Assembly: GCA_037389465.1 (NCBI GenBank)
Contig: JAZARR010000201.1
Location: forward strand, 372,001-436,000
DNA from: Baylisascaris procyonis
Taxonomy: Eukaryota > Nematoda > Chromadorea > Rhabditida > Ascarididae
Reading direction: 5' to 3'
Length of the DNA: 64,000 nt
Shown: in pieces, positions 33,972 to 46,090 of the stretch
How the letters are laid out: every line of letters starts with the position of its first letter
Position numbering within the stretch: position 1 is the first letter of the stretch
Translations under genes and position numbers: made by a program
Notes under the pieces: generated by a model
Seen by the model: only the letters and a program-made list of their open reading frames with translations
What the model was told of the DNA's origin: nothing
Database searches by the model: none

Positions 33972-35736
33972 AAATTGAAAACCTTCGCTTCAAGGAAATA
34001 TTAAATACTAATAAGAGATAGGATTCAAGATACCGTCTTAAAGGTATTGCGATTTAAGTGCGGCGGATGATATGTTGTTGGAAAATTACTTTTACTGTCC
34101 GTTCTCAATGATTTTGCTCATCGTCAAACGCTTCAGCTGATGGTCTTCCACGAAAAACATCATGAAGGACCGATATCTTTCCATGTTGATCGGTCGATCG
34201 GAATCTTTCCACGCATCGTCTACTACTGACATCATTTCCTCTATGTGTTCTCACCGCTTCAATTTGAAAGAATTCAAGAGTGCCCTTGCCCTTTATATTT
34301 CAAAGCCATAGTAGCATTATTTGGCTTTGCATTGACAGCCCACGAAGGGAATTTCAAGGAACCCTGTGCGGCATGATTGCATATCAGCTTACAAGCGCGG
34401 AATGAACATCAATGGAACGAGGTGTTCAGGTAGGACATGTTGTATCAATTCACGTTGCCTGCTACAAGCGATAGTGCGGTGTCATTTTGACTCCACTTGA
34501 GGCCAAATTAATTTCTGCACCACAATGGTTCCTTCACTCTCTAGATTTTTGCTTGGCACATTTTATTTGGTGGAAAAGGTAATCACTATTAGCGCGGAGT
34601 TTCCAGACGTTGGGGCATCCTAACTTCACAGAGTTCGCCACTATTAGGTACCACCTGTCAACTCAGTGAAAACTTCGGCAAACGAAGACAGGGAGATTTG
34701 AATGACGCGAACATGCATATCCATCGTTGATCTGGAAAACCGAGAATAAAATCACCTGTAGCATTTAACTATTCAAATGTTTTTGCTCTCATTCTCAGGC
34801 AGTTAACGTCCGATCAAGCCGTATTATTTATACGGTATGAAGCTCCTCTGCTACCCCTCCCCCTTCTCTCTTTATAAAGAATGCTGCGCATTCAGGAAAC
34901 GAGCACATTTTGCTGAATCTATAATAGTAAACTATTTTTGCCCAACTTTCCTTACAAGGAGCATCAACTTATCGTTCTTCTCATCCGATCAATAAGTTTG
35001 CATCAAAATTATAAAAGTTGTGACATATTTTAAAAAAGCATAGGAAACTGTTAAACTATCAAGTATATATCAATTCTATAATTGTCGCATTTTAGTGGGA
35101 ACGATGGACTCAGCACAGATAATTTTCTAACAGTGATCTTGGATAGCATAGCAACGACTCGAGTGGAAAGAAGTGATCACACTGATTGTGTGTAAGAGGT
35201 GAATGACAATCGTGGATTGATGCATTAAATTTCTAAGCTTCCATTATTAGCAACTTTTAAGCGGATGTATATTTCGTTGCAAAATTTGCCAAGATGAATG
35301 CAGTACAATGCGAAGATAATGAAACCAATTGCCGAAATATTTAACGACCTTTTAGGAAAAAATATACATTATACCTTTTGATGAACTTACGATAAACTAT
35401 GAATGGAAAGCTCAGCATGTGGTGAGGAAAGTGTGGACTGTGACGAATAATAGTCTTATGATAAGAGGAAAACAACCATGGTACAGAATGCAAACATGGA
35501 AATTTCGCAAAATCTGTTTTAAAGCTAATCTTTTTGGTTAGTTCAGGTATGGAAACAGTTTCGATAGGTGATTTAAGCTAATCTTTTTGGTTAGTTCAGG
35601 TATGGAAACAGTTTTGATAGGTGATTTAATCTCATTTAGAAATTAGATTGCATGGCGATATCAATATAGGTGAGTGTAACAATAATAGTAGCAACAAGAA
35701 CAACAATAACAACAACGAAATTTGCACTTCGAAATT
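33972..35736. other. interval, possible decayed transposon, tandem duplication
   Basis: No intact gene. The stretch around 34100-34600 reads like old coding sequence with many stops in all frames and may be a decayed transposon, but no transposase motif was secure. The 53-bp duplication at 35523-35628 lies here. Confidence 0.35.
35523..35628. repeat. 53-bp tandem duplication
   Basis: Two adjacent copies starting AGCTAATCTTTTTGGTTAG, differing at one base (TTTCGATAGG versus TTTTGATAGG), so the duplication is recent. Confidence 0.95.
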
Positions 35737-38700
35737 CTATAGCTCATCACGATACGTAGATGCCTCGACGTTGATCCATTCGCCTCCCCTGCCGACTTGA
35801 AACTCACCAATCACTCTTCCGTTCTGCGTTAAACGAACCGACGCCTTCCATTGACCCTGAGTAAAGGAACGGGGAGTTTATTGTCATGTTTAATCAACAG
35901 CGCATTGCCGCATAGCTTGTAACAACCGGTCGCTGCAGTAGCTTGCGTTTGCTTGTGTGGTATCTTTGTGCACATCTGTGGCTTAGTTGGAAGCAGATAT
36001 GATGAAGTAGGAGGTTTTAGAGACGTGAAATGGTCATCATGGTCTGCGTCGATCTAGAGCAAGCCTTGACCTTTGTGCAACCGATTGTGTCGGTGGATAG
36101 TGCTATTTGTACCATAAATTCAATGGGCAATGAAGGATGTTGAAGGCTGTAATCTTTAACACTCCCCTATTCACCAACTAAGAGGAAAAGTTCGTATGCT
36201 TTCTTCTACTGACGCTACATGTTATTTGCTAGCACCTATAGTGAGAATATTTGAATCAATTTATAGCCATTAGATTGGTGGGAAATCTTCCACGGTAAAT
36301 ATCTACTAGATTTAATGGCGCCTGCCGGATTCACCTCACGAATCTATAATAGCATATCCGGCGATGTGCAGCCTGGCTAACCGCTAAACCTTTCCCTCTG
36401 ACTTCTTACTCTAGAGTGAAGTGATCATATTGCTTGTTTCAAATCAGCATCCACTTCTTGCGGCATTTACTCTATCAGTGTACTATTTATAATAATAGCT
36501 TCGATTTATGATTGCTGTGAAAATCTCGAAAATAATTACAAATTATAATAAAATATTACATCGCTAATTAAACTTATAACTGAAAAAAAAAGAAATCCTT
36601 CATGATCAAATTAGACTCCATGAATTGATTGCTCACAATTCATCTATCATTGAAACTGCTCCACACAAATATATTTTAAAATCTGATTTGAAGAATGACT
36701 TCATCGCTAGCAACGAGGGAATTTATCGTAAAACTCGTCACCGGTTCGATAAGGCGGTAGTGCTATAAACAGATGATCTATAGCAATAGTGCTTTATCCA
36801 GAAATCAAATAAAAGACCTCCATAATCTCGTTGCTCTCCATGTAATATATCTCAAACATCCCAACTACATCATATCGTTTCCAGCCAGCAATATTCGCGT
36901 GTCCCACTAACTGCGCCATAGTATTTCACAATTTCCATTTCTTTTCTTCAAGCATAGTTTACAATTTGATAGACCCAAGAGTGCAAAAAACATTTAAATT
37001 CAAAGAAAACTCACGCTAACAAGTTTTGTGGGTGCAGTCGGAAGAGGAAGAAACTTCTTCAAGGAGTCCGATAAGTCGTCTAACGTGATTATGCCAGGTT
37101 TTCGGAACAAATTGCAATGCTGTTCACCGATCGCTTCACAGAAATCAAAAGAGCTGCAATAATCAGAAGAACTCATTATGCGAATGAAAACATAACACGA
37201 CGACGCATTTTGCCCTCGTCAAAGAACCGAAAATTCCATGATGGATCACTGAAAGGCCTATAGCCCAAAAACTGCAATTTGATTTTCCTTTCAAAATGTA
37301 GGAAGAATATTTCAGCCTCACTATCTATTTTGCTTCCTCATCAAAGCAAAAATATTTCCTTGATTCATGCCTGTCGTACATTCATATGTCGGGAAATTGC
37401 TTCCGTGGGGAATTATGTCGGGAATTATGTTACACACTTATTAGGTCGGGAATAAGCAGTATAAAAATGCTTACCATGTATCGGCGGAAACATATTTGAC
37501 ACTCGTACCTCTATCGCAAATTTCACCGAGAAGGAATGAATCCTGTTTGAGAGTTAATTGTGCAATAAGTCGCCCTTGTTCTTTTTTTATTGCTCGAGAA
37601 ATTTCCACTTTTCCTTCAAATACATCCTCTATTTATTGCAAGAGGAATATGACGACGACCCATAGTAGAAGCATCTTATTATAAATTCAAGACAAGACTA
37701 AATGCCGATGATATGGATTCCTTCCTTTATTTAAATTCTGTTCACAAGATGATTCAGAAGAAAGGAACTGCACAATACGATGGACTTAATGTTCTCTTCT
37801 TGTTAATATGAGAATAATGAACAAAAAATTTGCAGATAAAAAGAAAGCAATTATAAAAAATCTACCTTTATGAGCTTTAAGGTAGCCAGGAAATTTCACC
37901 GAAGGAGAGCCTCCTGTGCAATGTGGAGTCTTCTTCAAACTATAGCTTAGCACTTGCACCTCATGAAATTTTATAGTGGAATCACCTGCAACTTCGCTAC
38001 TGTAGTGGATTATACTGTAATTTCCATCGTTGGGCCCTAAAAACTGACGTATTTGTCAAAATACGTGGCATCATTAGCACTTATCCATTCCATTTATCTG
38101 ACCATGCTGCTTCACAAGTTGTCAGCAAACATTGAGTGCGTGACATAATGCATTCATATATCAATTAATCCAACCACTGACACGAATACCCTATTATTGT
38201 TTTAAATGCTTTAACAGATGCAAAATGAGATGTCGATTGGTGCAAAAAGGCATATTCATACTTCCACCTTAAAAGATTTGTAACTGCTGTTGAGGTTGGT
38301 GGATCAATCCAGAAGGTACTGCAAGAGGAGGAACGAGGCGAAACATATATAGGTAAACGGCATAACCATTACGGGTTTTGCTCAAGCAAGTTCTTGAATT
38401 TGCTAAAATTGGAATCTAAGTGCTCTAAGAATGCTGCCTGGCGATGTCGGTCAAGTTGAGTTTGTCTAGCGGAAAATCACTCGAAAGTAATAGCAAACGA
38501 TCAAGAAAAACAAAAGGTAAATAAGGTTCATGCAATACAGGAAAGATCGGCGTGAAACCGAAGAACCACTAAAAAAGGAATGAAGTACGCGAAAATTTGG
38601 CAGATAAACATATTCACTCTACATTGCTTACGTGAAGTCGTGATAGTACTCTTCTTCAGTGCAACCAAAAAAGACAAGGTGGGTGGCGCTGAGTTTGAAA

Positions 38701-40051
38701 TATGGGAAAAACATAGAATAATCTTTGCAAAAACTCTCGAATTTGAAGAGGAGAAGGTCTGCGGATACGACGAAATAAAGTTGAAAGCGCCGAAGCTCCG
38801 GGAATGCTTGAACTCATATTTAATCGTTTTGGACTGCAAAATTGTAACGTTAGATTTTTGACGCGCAGAAATTTGCAGAATCTACAACAGTTTTTAACAT
38901 TAACGTGAACGCTAAAGAATCATTCGATAAATTACTGTTCTATTACGATTATCAAAATGGCTTGAATAACGAACGTTTTTTAAGGAAAACTTCCTGAGAG
39001 CACTGGAATAAAACCTTACGATTTCCTTAACCATCATATTCGCAATAAAATATAAGCAATAGTTTGGCGCTTTATAAGCATCGAAACCTGCCTACATTGA
39101 ATGAAGGAAGCAGGGCAAAGCTCATTATAAAATTAAATAAATTGTTGTAATATCATGTTTTCATCTAAACAATCAAAACGAACATATAAACGATAGAGCT
39201 ACTTCTATAAGCGAGCAAAAACTCTATACTTGTAATAGGAGTGAAAGATATAGAGGAATGGAATGATCCATACAGCGAACGCTACGAATCCAGGAACATC
39301 GTCCTATTATCCACGTTTCTCAACATCTCTGAGATTCACTTCGATTACTGGCGAACTTATTGCGATCACATAGTGGCATTGATCTATCGTAAATCCATCC
39401 CAACTTACAAATGTTTTCTAATAACCCGTTGAATTCTTTAACAAAAAATAAATAAATTTCTTTCAGCTATGATGGTTGCAAAATTGAATTTCCATATATA
39501 GCAAGAATGCTTAGAAATTTTAAAGAAAAATTCAACTTCCTGCGAATACTCACAACTTTTTTTATTCAACTTTGAAATATAAACTTGGGAACTACACTTG
39601 AGCGATGATGAATTGAAGCTATCGAATAAGCGAACGTATGCAGATATTTCCGAAGGCGCCCACTTCGCTATGATGAGCTTTCCAAATGAAAATTCCTTCC
39701 ACAAAGGCTCATAAGATGCCTAATTCAAAGATCTATTCAACGAGAAACCAAAAAAAGATTTTGAAATTTTTGGAGTGGCCGTTAGTGTAAGTATATCGGA
39801 AGGAAGCGGCATCGGCCAATTCAGGTTTTACCGTCGTATAAAAAAAATTCATGTCACAATTTTAGCAGAATATCTGCATATCTTATTTATTAAGATATAT
39901 GAGCTTAACAAATAATTCTTTTTTTTTTTCACATACCTCCACCAATATCTTCGATAAATATAACATTGTTGAGTCCATCAACACATTGTGAGAGCACCAT
40001 AGAAAAAGATAACAACTCGGCGAAAATTGCACATGAGAATGGCGATTGCAT
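35737..40051 (-). CDS. secreted GM2-activator-like lipid-binding protein ending RDEL
   Basis: Exons 40051-39937 (signal peptide MQSPFSCAIFAELLSFSMVL), 39719-39593, 37628-37475, 37153-37015 and 35856-35737. The last three are firm. Their reading gives ISRAIKKEQGRLIAQLTL, then a junction creating C-SFDFCEAIGEQHC, then LPLPTAPTKLVS, and GQWKASVRLTQNGRVIGEFQV. This mirrors the end of GM2 activator proteins: a Cys-x-Phe-x3-Cys motif, a further Cys, then the final G-x-Y/W strand pair. Such proteins lift glycolipids from membranes for hydrolysis in lysosomes. Phase matches at 39593/37628, 37475/37153 and 37015/35856. The 39937/39719 join does not match, so a small exon is missing or the first exon belongs elsewhere. 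The C-terminus is TYRDEL, an ER-retrieval-type signal. Confidence 0.62.
38580..38861 (+). CDS. possible nested 93-aa protein, opposite strand
   Basis: A + frame in the GM2-activator-like gene's intron, with an A-rich leader before ATG (AAAAAAGGAATGAAG). It has a hydrophobic N-terminal part (EVVIVLFFSA), then a strongly charged region (IIFAKTLEFEEEKVCGYDE, IKLKAPKLRECLNSYL) with three cysteines. An acceptor-like CTTCTTCAG falls at 38651, so the part from 38652 may instead be an internal or terminal exon. Codon composition looks coding. No family is recognised. Confidence 0.4.
   Translation: MKYAKIWQINIFTLHCLREVVIVLFFSATKKDKVGGAEFEIWEKHRIIFAKTLEFEEEKVCGYDEIKLKAPKLRECLNSYLIVLDCKIVTLDF
39239..39432 (+). 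CDS. possible terminal exon of an unknown + strand gene
   Basis: After CTTGTAATAG the frame reads VKDIEEWNDPYSERYESRN, then FLNISEIHFDYWRTYCDH and IPTYKCFLITR before TGA. AATAAA follows 15 bp later, and this favours a terminal exon. A donor-like C|GTAAATCC near 39390 is an alternative end. The exon begins in phase 2, which the 93-aa frame upstream does not supply, so the two are not simply joined. Confidence 0.38.
39447..39452 (+). terminator. poly(A) signal
   Basis: AATAAA 15 bp after the stop of the + terminal exon; a second overlapping AATAAA follows. Confidence 0.4.
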
Positions 40052-40054
40052 TTT

Positions 40055-43000
40055 CTGAAACAATTTTGATTTGCAATCAATGAGGCAAATGGTTAACTTG
40101 CTAAGTGATTTCGTTTCCTCATGATTTGGGCAAACGCACGATCGTATGGGTGTATATTGATATCGAAGGAAAACTACTGTGATAAAAAGCACATTTACAG
40201 AACAGATGCAAAAACATATTATGTGCTTGTTTTAAAAGTTAAAACTGTTTACCCAACCTTTGCCCACACGAATAACTGCCTTCTCTTGAGCCATTGGGAC
40301 ACATATAAGTTTACCCTTGGAGAACTAAGAACAGCATTGTGGGTGTTTGACTTGAGGAAGTTTGTGTTGGGCCCCTTAGCCACGCTGTCGACTTGCGCAA
40401 CGACAATTTCGCACCATAGAAAATCATGGTGTGAATCGTTAGCGCTGCGGAGCGCTCAAGCTGAGCAGGTTCGCCTAGATGAAAGAGTTTAAAGGACTCG
40501 AATCGACGCAGAGTAATGACAGTTCTGAAGGATTTTTCAACATCTTGTTCTCGAGGGCTAAGGACAACTAAATGTGATGGACTTCGTGATCTATTTCTAG
40601 TGATGAAAGGAAGCAATCTGGTTGCTTTAATGCTATACCAGAAGAAAAGAAACCATGAAGTCAGTGCAAAAAACATTCACAAGTTAGCAAAAAAGCACAC
40701 TTTATCTTTTATAGAAATATGGCGAATAGAAAACGGCCAATAAATCGAACTGCTTCGAAGGAATTCGGCTTCCTGTTTGCGAGAATGAGACGACGAAAGG
40801 AATTCAGAAAGCCGCGAAGACCAAAAGTGGGAAAGTCGTAGCGACCAAATTAACAATCCGTTGCCTTAAGAAAGTGGCAAGAAACAAGAATTCACTACTA
40901 GAAGTCACGGCAAAACTGTTAACATGAACTTTTTTCAAAGCGAAAGCTCGGCTACAAGTAGGGATAACAGAACCTTCATGGTTAATCAGCCAAGAAAATT
41001 CATAATGAATTTCACGAATTTCAGGGGAAAATTGAATTAAGAAGCGATTTATCTACGACTAAAACTTTTGGTTTTATAATAATCTGGAATAGTGTGAACA
41101 ATTGCATTAATAAAATCAACAATAATAGACTTCATAAACATGCTGAAGTAATGCTCAAGTAAAGTAATGCTCAAAATGATCACAGTAGCATAAGGGATTA
41201 AATACGAATTATCATAGCAATGATAACAATAATAGTATTTCGACCTAAAAAAAACAATAAACCGATATCACTTTATTTTTTATTATTTATTTATTTATTG
41301 ATTTATTTATTTATTTATTTATTTATTTATTTGTTCACATATTTTTTTGAGATATATTCATCTCAAGATAATGTCCACCACAGCGCCGTTCACTTCAGCA
41401 CAATCACAATGCCGTTAGATGCAATCCGACCGAAACATTCATGAACACTCAAATTTTGATTCCCATCACGTAATTCAAAGCATTGAACGATGACATTTTG
41501 AATGCAAATCCTTTCCGTTTAATTAAACTAAACAAAACATTGTACTGCAATGTTATTACGTTTAATCCACCCAATCTACAATTAAGTCTGAAAGAGTGCA
41601 CTCAGCAATATGGTGATTATGCCTAATGAACTCATATCAGCTTCACTAATGATACCACTCAAATATCTACCCACCTATACCTATATATACTTTTTCGTTG
41701 ATGTGAGCTGAACTTTGTTCTTCAATAGAATCAGGTCATTGCATACGCCAAATATTTACAAATGATAAGTAAGATTTTTGAGGAGAAAAATGCATTTTCT
41801 CACGCAAATTTCCATTAAGTATATTTCGTTGATTATTAGATGTGTTTTTTTTTTCGGATCGTTACTGCTCACGATTCCAAAATTTCGATGCCAATCGCTA
41901 TCAGTCACTTTCTTCACCGACTAGAGCATTCGAAATTCTTCACGCAATGAAAATGCACAATAAATAAAGCTGAAACAATAAATGACAGCATGAAAATGCA
42001 CCAACTCTACCAAAATCATTGATAGTTCTAAGGAGAACTTCGTCTGAATAATTTGCAAAAAAAAAAAAATCTCAAAGAAAATTCGGACAACAAAATTTGA
42101 AACAAAAAAAAACTATAATAATGTCATAAAAGATTTCATAAACTTTTCAGTTATACGTCCTCAATACGACGGAATCATCGCATCTAGTAGAATCACGTTA
42201 AATTAAGAAACGCTAAGAACTATCTGAAATATACTATAAGTGAAAACGATGTGTAAACGTCATATTGAGCGGAATAGGTCCTATTGCGGGAAAAAGTTTG
42301 GCGTCGCAACGTCCTATTGAAGAATGTTTAGCCGTCGTGGTAACTGCAAAGTATTACTCACCAAGCTCCCCTTCGCTTCCTCTTCCCCCACCCCCTCCCC
42401 GTTAAAACATCCTGTCGTTTCTATTCAAGGAATTGCTATGCGTCTGCATTTTCACTTATGCAGTCTCTTGATAGTTTCTTGCACAATGTTTTGCTTCTTC
42501 GTTGTGCTATGAACAAATGATTCAATATTGCGTTGCGTTCTTTTTGATTCATCATCTAACATCCTTATTTGAATGAAAATAAGTTCTCATGACTCATAGT
42601 GACACGTGAATCCCATCTCTAGAAGTGTAGACGTGAAATTGGCATTTTAAGGCAAATTACGCGTCGATATTAAAACGTTTCCCGCTCGAATAAAGTTCTA
42701 CCAGTCCATCATATTCGACATATCCACGTCTTGAAAATATTTCGTTTAGTAGGGCGTTATTGAATTCTCCTTAGGAAAAAGGTTATAACAGAGAGATCTT
42801 TTCGCATAAATCACCTTTTGAGCAACACTGATATGAAAGTGTGTTAGGATAGCACTCGCAAAATTTGCTTTCGCCAAAAAATAATTAAAGAATTATATAA
42901 TTGTTGAGTGGGCGTTAATAAGGAGAGATGAAATGTCTGCCATATTCGACAAATTCCACCCGAAGAAGATTTTCTTCTTTGATAAATTGTTCAATTTTTT

Positions 43001-44772
43001 AAAAGACGATAATTTGATGTAGAATATTTCGAGTAATGATTTAGAAAAAAAAAGGGACAATACTGAAAATTGTGTGTGTTTTCTATTGCCTTCAATTAAA
43101 GAATGTTCAACAAGGAGACGTATAGACCGATCACTAAATTAAACCATAGGAAAATTCTGTAGAATGAGCGCACAGATAAACACGTACTTCAACGTCGATC
43201 ACATTTAAATTTTATGAATTCATATAGGCACATAAAAATATAGGAAGTATAATAAAGGTTTATGGTGGGTGATTGCGGAAGAACGCAATACGCTGTGGGA
43301 ATTTCGATAAAGATAACGCGAGATTGCTCGCTAAAGAGCAATAATAGGAAAGATGCGAGCGATTGGTGAAAACCAAAATCACAACTTCCTGATCGCTAGC
43401 AGAAATGTTGCACTAACCATAATTTTTTGCTATTGACAGCCTTTGCAAATTAGAAGCAGCTGGACGATCGATCGATCGAGTGGTACGTTGCAAGCGTATA
43501 ATAAAATTATTTGTTGACAGTCTGATTAGGCGACAGACTGGTGGACGCAGTCTCTTTAATCTTATTTTGTAGTTAATTAGGCGGAAGGTGAAGTTAAGAA
43601 TTAGCAAAAGAGTAATGCGTCTTTATCGAAGCTCATCAACTGGATGGAGGTAAGAACAGTTGGCACGATATGCGTTTTGTATGCTGTAAAACACGCCAAC
43701 CGCTTTCATGGGGCGCCATAGATAGTTAAACGTGTGGAGTGAGACGTTCATGCTTTTGCTAGTGTGAACCGTCGAACAAACACTCTAAGAACGGCTTGAT
43801 TGCAAAATTCATGTAAATTTATTGGCAGTTTTAGTTATCTATAATCACTTCCCCGATGAAACCACGAACTGGTATTGAATATTATTCATCACTTGATGCA
43901 TATTATATTCGGCAGATGTAGCTGATGTATATATTGTACCCGCTACCTATGCCTGGTGGGTATATTGTGCCCGCCACTTACAGCTAGCGGGTAATGATGT
44001 GCGCGAAGTTTAGATTCAGTAGTTTCCTAGTTGAAACTACAGAAAAGACAGGCAGACCGCGCATACATAGATGGACGCATAGATTAACGCTACATTAATA
44101 AGCTTTGCAATACAAATTTAGAATGCATGACTATATGACAGTATGCTTGAAAAAGAAAAAAAAAGACTGAAAGTATAAATGCGGCAAGAGCATCGCTATT
44201 GATCGCCCACAAATGAGACACCACCATGATGCAACTAGAACAAGTGTGGAAAAAAACGTCGTTGCAAAAGAAAAGAAAAAGTCAAATACGCATTGCGATA
44301 AATCGACAAAATATACGAACAGAGAATGAATTTCAAGGATGTAATGCGAAAATATTTGCACGACTAAATATTGACATCTAAATATCTAAATAGGCAACAA
44401 ACTTAGCGCAAATATGTGGCATTCATAGAGTGCCATCTATTCTTTGGCAGGTACTCTCGTTCCTGTTTAAGTGCAACTGGTGGCCTCTAAAATTATCGCA
44501 TCGTTGCGGCGAATGGAATCGACCAACGGAGAATTTCGCATTTAATAACGTTTCTATTTTGGCAAAAAAAGCTGGAAAGCGCATCAGTAAGAGTAGCTAT
44601 AACTGTTTTTAGTGATTGCATCAACTGAAGAGGCAAAAAAAAAAACGAAACATGACGCGAGCAGCCCTTTCGCCTTTGCCTGTTGTCAAATTTCTCGGCC
44701 AAAAAATTAGTACTTATCTCGTAGTAACTTTTTTCAAGATAATATTAACTAAGTAGTTTTTTTTTTCCACAG
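40055..44772. other. gene-poor interval
   Basis: Open frames on both strands occur at 40121-40743 but have no convincing splice context or motif. There is a TTTA microsatellite at 41277-41332 and a CT-rich tract at 42361-42400. A short GTACCCGCTACC / GTGCCCGCCACT pair lies near 43935-43990. Nothing else is supportable. Confidence 0.45.
41277..41332. repeat. (TTTA)n microsatellite
   Basis: About twelve TTTA units with one interruption (TTGATTTA). Confidence 0.93.
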
Positions 44773-44821
44773 CGGGTTCTTAAAACCCGGAGACCTGATA
44801 GTGCGTCTGGGCAGCGATTCG
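44773..44821 (+). CDS. PDZ-domain exon (partial)
   Basis: After an excellent acceptor (TTTTTTTCCACAG) the frame reads GFLKPGDLIVRLGSDS and then reaches a GTTGTT or GTTTGT donor. G-x-L-K-x-GD-x-I-x-x-x-x-S is the carboxylate-binding-loop-distal core of PDZ domains, close to the type in HtrA proteases and the proteasome chaperone PSMD9. The preceding exon, which must supply two bases and the usual 'SPA' segment, was not found. The exon at 45850 may continue the domain. Confidence 0.42.
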
Positions 44822-45849
44822 GTTGTTTGTTTTTTATGATGTGCAATTTTGTTCCTTTTGTTTCGGACCTTTGAAGATCCACTAATTGTTGGCCTTCCAA
44901 TCATAGGTCTATATGTTATACGTTATATTCGCCACATTTTATGACCATACCTTAAGCCCTGGCTTCTTGCCCTTAATCAAACCAGCGTCAACAATAACCG
45001 AATTTTATTATCAACGACAATATTTGTTCAAGAGTTCTCGAGCATTTTACATCTAATATCCCAGGGGGCCATGAATGCCTTTATTGAAGCATGTGCATCT
45101 GTGAATCCATTTTCAAACATTAAGCACAATTTATAAACAATTGAATTAGAACGCATAATTAATCTTCTTTACATTCATAAATACCTCTTGTAGGAATCAA
45201 CCAAAGAAATGGATTTGGTCCAAAAATCTGAAAATCAACCCCAATGTAATTAGCACAAATGATATTCGCAATAAAATGGTTAAGTTGTAAGATTATAAGA
45301 AAACCGATGAGTCAAAGAGAGTAGTGTGGATCAGTTTCAATAGGGTCGTAACTGTTTCATATGGATTTATTAAATCTGGAGACTGTATAAGGCCATCATT
45401 TATCAGAAAACATCATTTAAGAGAAAGCATCAGAGGAAAAAAGAAATAAATTTGTGGTGGTATAAATTTGAACCACGTCACATTGTAGATAAAATATGTT
45501 AATGTAAGAATATAAGGTAAAATACAAAAAAAATATTCGTAAAATATGTTGCAAAAAAATATGAAACAGCATATATGAAACTTATTCAGTCGCCCTTTTA
45601 CAACTCTTTGAACTCCGTTAATGAACGTATATTTCGTTTTCTGTCACAATTAAACTAATTGATTATTCGCCGATTGCTAAGTTTTCTTATGCGCCTCTTT
45701 GGCTTCCCCGTCCCTCCTTCCCCTCCTTTCACCTCTCCATGGTGTATTTGCAATTTTTGTCTCACCAAATCACACCGGCATGGTATACGTTACTGGTGAG
45801 TGATGAATTCACTGTGCAGCCCTGATTTTGGAACTTGATTTTGGAACAG

Positions 45850-45935
45850 CTATATTACAAACTATTGCCCATGTCGACATCACGGGGAAACACGCTCTCT
45901 TGTTTTCCACCCAAGACAATGTTGCACATTTTTTC
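45850..45935 (+). CDS. possible exon following the PDZ exon
   Basis: Acceptor TTGGAACAG, donor TTTTTTC|GTAAGTG, frame ILQTIAHVDITGKHALLFST with a short tail. The 'L-x-x-I-x-x-V-x-x-x-x-GK-x-L' spacing resembles the helix and last strand after a PDZ GD-loop. Phases do not match the 44821 end directly, so an exon between is needed. Antisense, the same bases could encode the C-terminus of the DHHC protein, so this is tentative. Confidence 0.3.
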
Positions 45936-46090
45936 GTAAGTGCCTCGATAGCCGCTTCATATATCCGAATAGTCGCGGCAGTTATTCAAAATACAACAAA
46001 CGCACATCAAGCCTGTCTCCCTGATGCGCTTTTTTCGCTATCTCGGGCAAATGTAGGGTGAAGAAAAAGAATAAAAGGGAACGAACTTAC

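Noticed and set aside
34081..34740. Possible mariner-like transposase remnant
   Set aside because: A loose resemblance only; no catalytic motif, no terminal inverted repeats and stops in every frame.
40121..40743. Overlapping long frames on both strands (up to 123 codons)
   Set aside because: Composition is similar on both strands, there are no splice sites in phase and no motif. Probably chance or an old repeat.
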